A DNA stretch of 17,342 bases from Lachnoclostridium sp. UBA3320. GTDB lineage: Bacteria > Bacillota > Clostridia > Lachnospirales > Lachnospiraceae. Where the stretch lies: NCBI GenBank assembly GCA_002361175.1, contig DESG01000169.1, positions 1 through 17,342 of the forward strand, read 5' to 3'. Numbering within the stretch: position 1 is the stretch's first letter; each line of letters begins with the position of its first letter. The notes under the pieces were generated by a model that was not told the origin of the DNA, did not search any database, and saw only the letters and a list, made by a program, of their open reading frames with translations. This document shows, piece after piece, positions 15,502 through 17,342 of this stretch. A program made the position numbers and the translations under genes.

Positions 15502-16590
15502 ATGCAACATATAAATCCATTATTATGTAGTAATGAAAGTACAGATAAATTTATAACAATCGGCGAAATCATGCTGCGTTTGACACCTCCTAACTATGAA
15601 AAAATACGAATGGCATCAAGTTTTGAGGCAAGTTATGGCGGCAGTGAGGCAAATATTGCACTGGCACTTGCAAATCTTGGCATAGACAGTACGTTTTTTA
15701 GTGTTGTGCCAGACAACAGCCTTGGAAAAAGTGCAGTTCGTATGCTGCGCAGTAATGATGTACACTGTACACCTGTTATTTTAAGCACGCCAGAGCAGAC
15801 ACCAACACATCGTCTAGGAAGCTATTATCTGGAAACTGGTTATGGAATCCGTGCCAGCAAAGTTATCTATGACAGGAAAAACAGTGCAATGGCAGAATTT
15901 GATTTTAAAACAGTTGATTTGGATGGTCTTTTAGAAGGTTTTACATGGCTTCACCTTAGCGGTATCACACCAGCTCTTTCACAGAGCTGCCGTGACTTAA
16001 CGCTTGATTGTTTAAAAATAGCAAAAGAAAAAGGCATTACTGTAAGTTTTGACGGGAATTTCAGAAGCAAGCTGTGGACATGGGAAGAAGCAAGGGACTT
16101 TTGTACAGAATGTCTTCCTTATGTAGATGTGTTGCTTGGAATTGAACCATACCACCTTTGGAAAGATGAAGAAGACCACAGCAAAGGTGATGTGAAGGAT
16201 GGTATACCACTACAGCCAAGTTATGAGCAGCAGGATGAAATTTTCAATGTGTTTGCCACACGTTATCCGAACATAAAGTGTATTGCACGTCATGTAAGAT
16301 ATGCACACAGTGGTAGTGAAAACAGTCTGAAAGCATTTTTGTGGTATGAAAACCACACATTTGAGAGCAGGCAGTTTACATTTAACATATTAGACCGTGT
16401 GGGAGGCGGAGACGCATTTGCAAGTGGGCTGATATATGCAATGATGCATGGCTATAAACCTATGGATATGGCTAACTTTGCCGTTGCAAGCAGCGCAATT
16501 AAACATACAATACGTGGAGATGCCAATATTACAGACGATGCAAAAAGCATACAAAATCTTATGAATATGAATTATGATATAAGGCGTTAG
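15502..16590 (+). CDS. kdgK: PfkB-family sugar kinase 2, probable 2-keto-3-deoxygluconate kinase
   Basis: This 362-residue ribokinase-fold protein has the typical KDG-kinase outline: TIGEIMLRLTP (19-29), GGSEANIALALANLG (46-60), SFDGNFRSKLWTWEEA (182-197), DRVGGGDAFASG (298-309) with catalytic Asp304, and KHTIRGDAN (334-342). It is closer to the common KdgK pattern than kinase 1 and only distantly similar to it, so this is not a recent duplication. ATG 15502 follows GGAGG (15491-15495) by six bases. It is the last gene of the operon; a terminator lies about 100 bases downstream. It may be the main KDG kinase, or it may serve a second 2-keto-3-deoxy sugar acid. Sequence reading cannot decide which of the two kinases does which job. 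Confidence 0.88.
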   Translation: MQHINPLLCSNESTDKFITIGEIMLRLTPPNYEKIRMASSFEASYGGSEANIALALANLGIDSTFFSVVPDNSLGKSAVRMLRSNDVHCTPVILSTPEQTPTHRLGSYYLETGYGIRASKVIYDRKNSAMAEFDFKTVDLDGLLEGFTWLHLSGITPALSQSCRDLTLDCLKIAKEKGITVSFDGNFRSKLWTWEEARDFCTECLPYVDVLLGIEPYHLWKDEEDHSKGDVKDGIPLQPSYEQQDEIFNVFATRYPNIKCIARHVRYAHSGSENSLKAFLWYENHTFESRQFTFNILDRVGGGDAFASGLIYAMMHGYKPMDMANFAVASSAIKHTIRGDANITDDAKSIQNLMNMNYDIRR

Positions 16591-16691
16591 AAAGAATTAG
16601 TGCACTTTAATGGATACAAATTCAAAATAAGCCTAGGTAAAGAAGCATTTACTTTCCGCAATGGCGTGAAGGTGTAGACGGAGATTTAAAG
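16591..16691. other. Non-coding spacer between the last kinase gene and the terminator
   Basis: This stretch of about 100 bases is transcribed with the operon but shows no open frame with a start and ribosome binding site. GTAAA near 16637 and TTTAC near 16649 could form a small 5-bp hairpin. Nothing else was recognised. Confidence 0.5.
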
Positions 16692-16743
16692 AAAACAACG
16701 GCTGGTTATCGGGTTCTTTCCAGATATCTTAACCGTTGTTTTT
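16692..16743 (+). terminator. Rho-independent terminator of the glucuronide operon
   Basis: AAAACAACGG (16692-16701) pairs perfectly with CCGTTGTTTT (16733-16742), and a run of five T (16739-16743) closes the structure. The 31-base loop can fold further through CTGG/CCAG. It lies 101 bases after the stop of the last kinase gene and marks the operon's end. Confidence 0.8.
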
Positions 16744-16896
16744 GTGCATGGAAAAGCTTATTTAGTAAAATGTTGTTCTGTATAGAAATCTGCAAAAAAT
16801 TGAGGTATAATTTTAATACTATGAGTATTTTCAAAGCCTTGTCTATCTATGAAAAGCGTTAGCAGATTATCTGCTATGGATTGTTAAAGTATATTA
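16744..16896. other. AT-rich non-coding stretch with a short palindrome
   Basis: No gene is visible. The one clear structure is a perfect 7-bp inverted repeat, TAGCAGA (16860-16866) and TCTGCTA (16870-16876), with a 3-base loop. It lies 20 bases beyond the stop of the decayed minus-strand DeoR piece and is followed on that strand by a short T run (CGCTTTTCAT). It may be the relic of that gene's terminator. Confidence 0.45.
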
Positions 16897-17106
16897 TTAT
16901 ATTTGTGGACAAGAAACAATATCTGCAACATTCTGAAACTCTTCTATTTCTTTATCTGTCAAAATCGTTCCTGCCATTAAAGATGCAAATCCTACAGAAC
17001 TAACGACATTAAATTTACTGTGGTCACATAGTATATATGATTTTTTGCACTGTTCTAAAGCTGTCTTTTTTACTAATGCCTCATTGTCATCTGGGGTAAA
17101 AAGTTT
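16897..17106 (-). pseudogene. Remnant of a DeoR-family transcriptional regulator (C-terminal fragment)
   Basis: The minus-strand frame ending with TAA at 16897-16899 reads FTPDDNEALVKKTALEQC, then KKSYILCDHSKFNVVSSVGF, then ASLMAGTILTDKEI. This is the C-terminal part of the DeoR-type sugar-phosphate-sensing domain, with the usual D(H/S)SKF and (I/L)ITD marks. The similarity fades above 17106: the frame continues to 17160 with AT-rich, unfamilylike residues, then meets an in-frame stop at 17161-17163, with no start codon in between. The DNA-binding HTH half is absent. About 70 residues of a normally 250-residue protein remain, so this is a truncated relic, not a working gene. The parent was probably a local sugar regulator. 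Confidence 0.65.
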
Positions 17107-17342
17107 ACAAAAAATTATCTGGAAAAATTCTTGTCTGTTGTTTATGATATAAAAAATAATTTAATCTTTATCATTTTCAATTAACTCTTTAATCATTTGT
17201 TAGCTTTATTTACTTTCTTTCTCTATGCTAACAAATAAGTAGTTGTTAATTGTTAAATATTCTTCTATGGTATCAATTTCCTTATATGTTTTATTATATA
17301 GACGTATATTAAGTCAATATTATATTGTAATTTTTTATAAAA
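17107..17342. other. Very AT-rich right end, no supported gene
   Basis: No frame with both a start and a ribosome binding site is present. On the minus strand a 35-codon open stretch at about 17217-17324 reads NKTYKEIDTIEEYLTINNYL in its middle and looks protein-like, but it has stops on both sides and no ATG. It may be further debris from a decayed gene. No repeat, RNA gene or mobile-element end was recognised. Confidence 0.4.

Noticed and set aside
17217..17324. Small protein-like minus-strand frame at the right end
   Set aside because: It has no start codon and stops on both sides; too weak to call a gene, mentioned only as possible debris.

Overview
The window looks like a chromosomal carbohydrate-use region of a low-GC Gram-positive anaerobe of the class Clostridia, most likely a gut Lachnospiraceae. 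The support is strong AGGAGG-type ribosome binding sites before nearly every gene, AT-rich spacers, ABC sugar permeases of the LplB/LplC type, a GPH-family symporter and the general character of the proteins. The species cannot be fixed from the sequence alone. No rRNA, tRNA, CRISPR array, transposase or phage gene was seen.

Layout. Positions 1-1305 (minus strand) hold two ABC sugar-transporter permease genes; the second runs off the left edge. Across an AT-rich divergent spacer, nagB (1476-2213, plus) encodes glucosamine-6-phosphate deaminase and ends at a strong hairpin shared with the convergent AraC-type regulator gene (2307-3560, minus). The regulator gene is divergent from a long plus-strand operon (3917-16590): GH2 glycosidase (probable beta-glucuronidase), GPH sugar symporter, HAD phosphatase, GH3 glycosidase with a NagZ-like Asp-His pair, uxuA (mannonate dehydratase), uxuB (fructuronate reductase family), a HIT-domain protein, kdgK-like kinase 1, KDPG aldolase and kdgK-like kinase 2. 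A rho-independent terminator follows. The right end (16744-17342) is very AT-rich and carries a decayed C-terminal piece of a DeoR-family regulator on the minus strand.

How the genes work together (inference from family knowledge): the GPH carrier imports a small glucuronide. The cytoplasmic GH2 and GH3 enzymes, neither with a signal peptide, split it. Glucuronate is converted through fructuronate, mannonate and 2-keto-3-deoxygluconate (KDG) to KDPG, which the aldolase cleaves to pyruvate and glyceraldehyde-3-phosphate. The first step, glucuronate isomerase (UxaC), is not in the window and must be encoded elsewhere if the pathway runs. The AraC-type protein is the natural candidate regulator. 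The NagZ-like features of the GH3 enzyme and the nearby nagB raise the possibility that the true substrate contains both glucuronic acid and N-acetylhexosamine, as glycosaminoglycan fragments do.

Most of this is a recognisable hexuronate-use locus. The less usual parts are the HAD and HIT proteins embedded in it, the two KDG-kinase-like genes flanking the aldolase, the extra C-terminal segment on the GH2 enzyme, and a perfect 13-bp hairpin between the GH2 and transporter genes.
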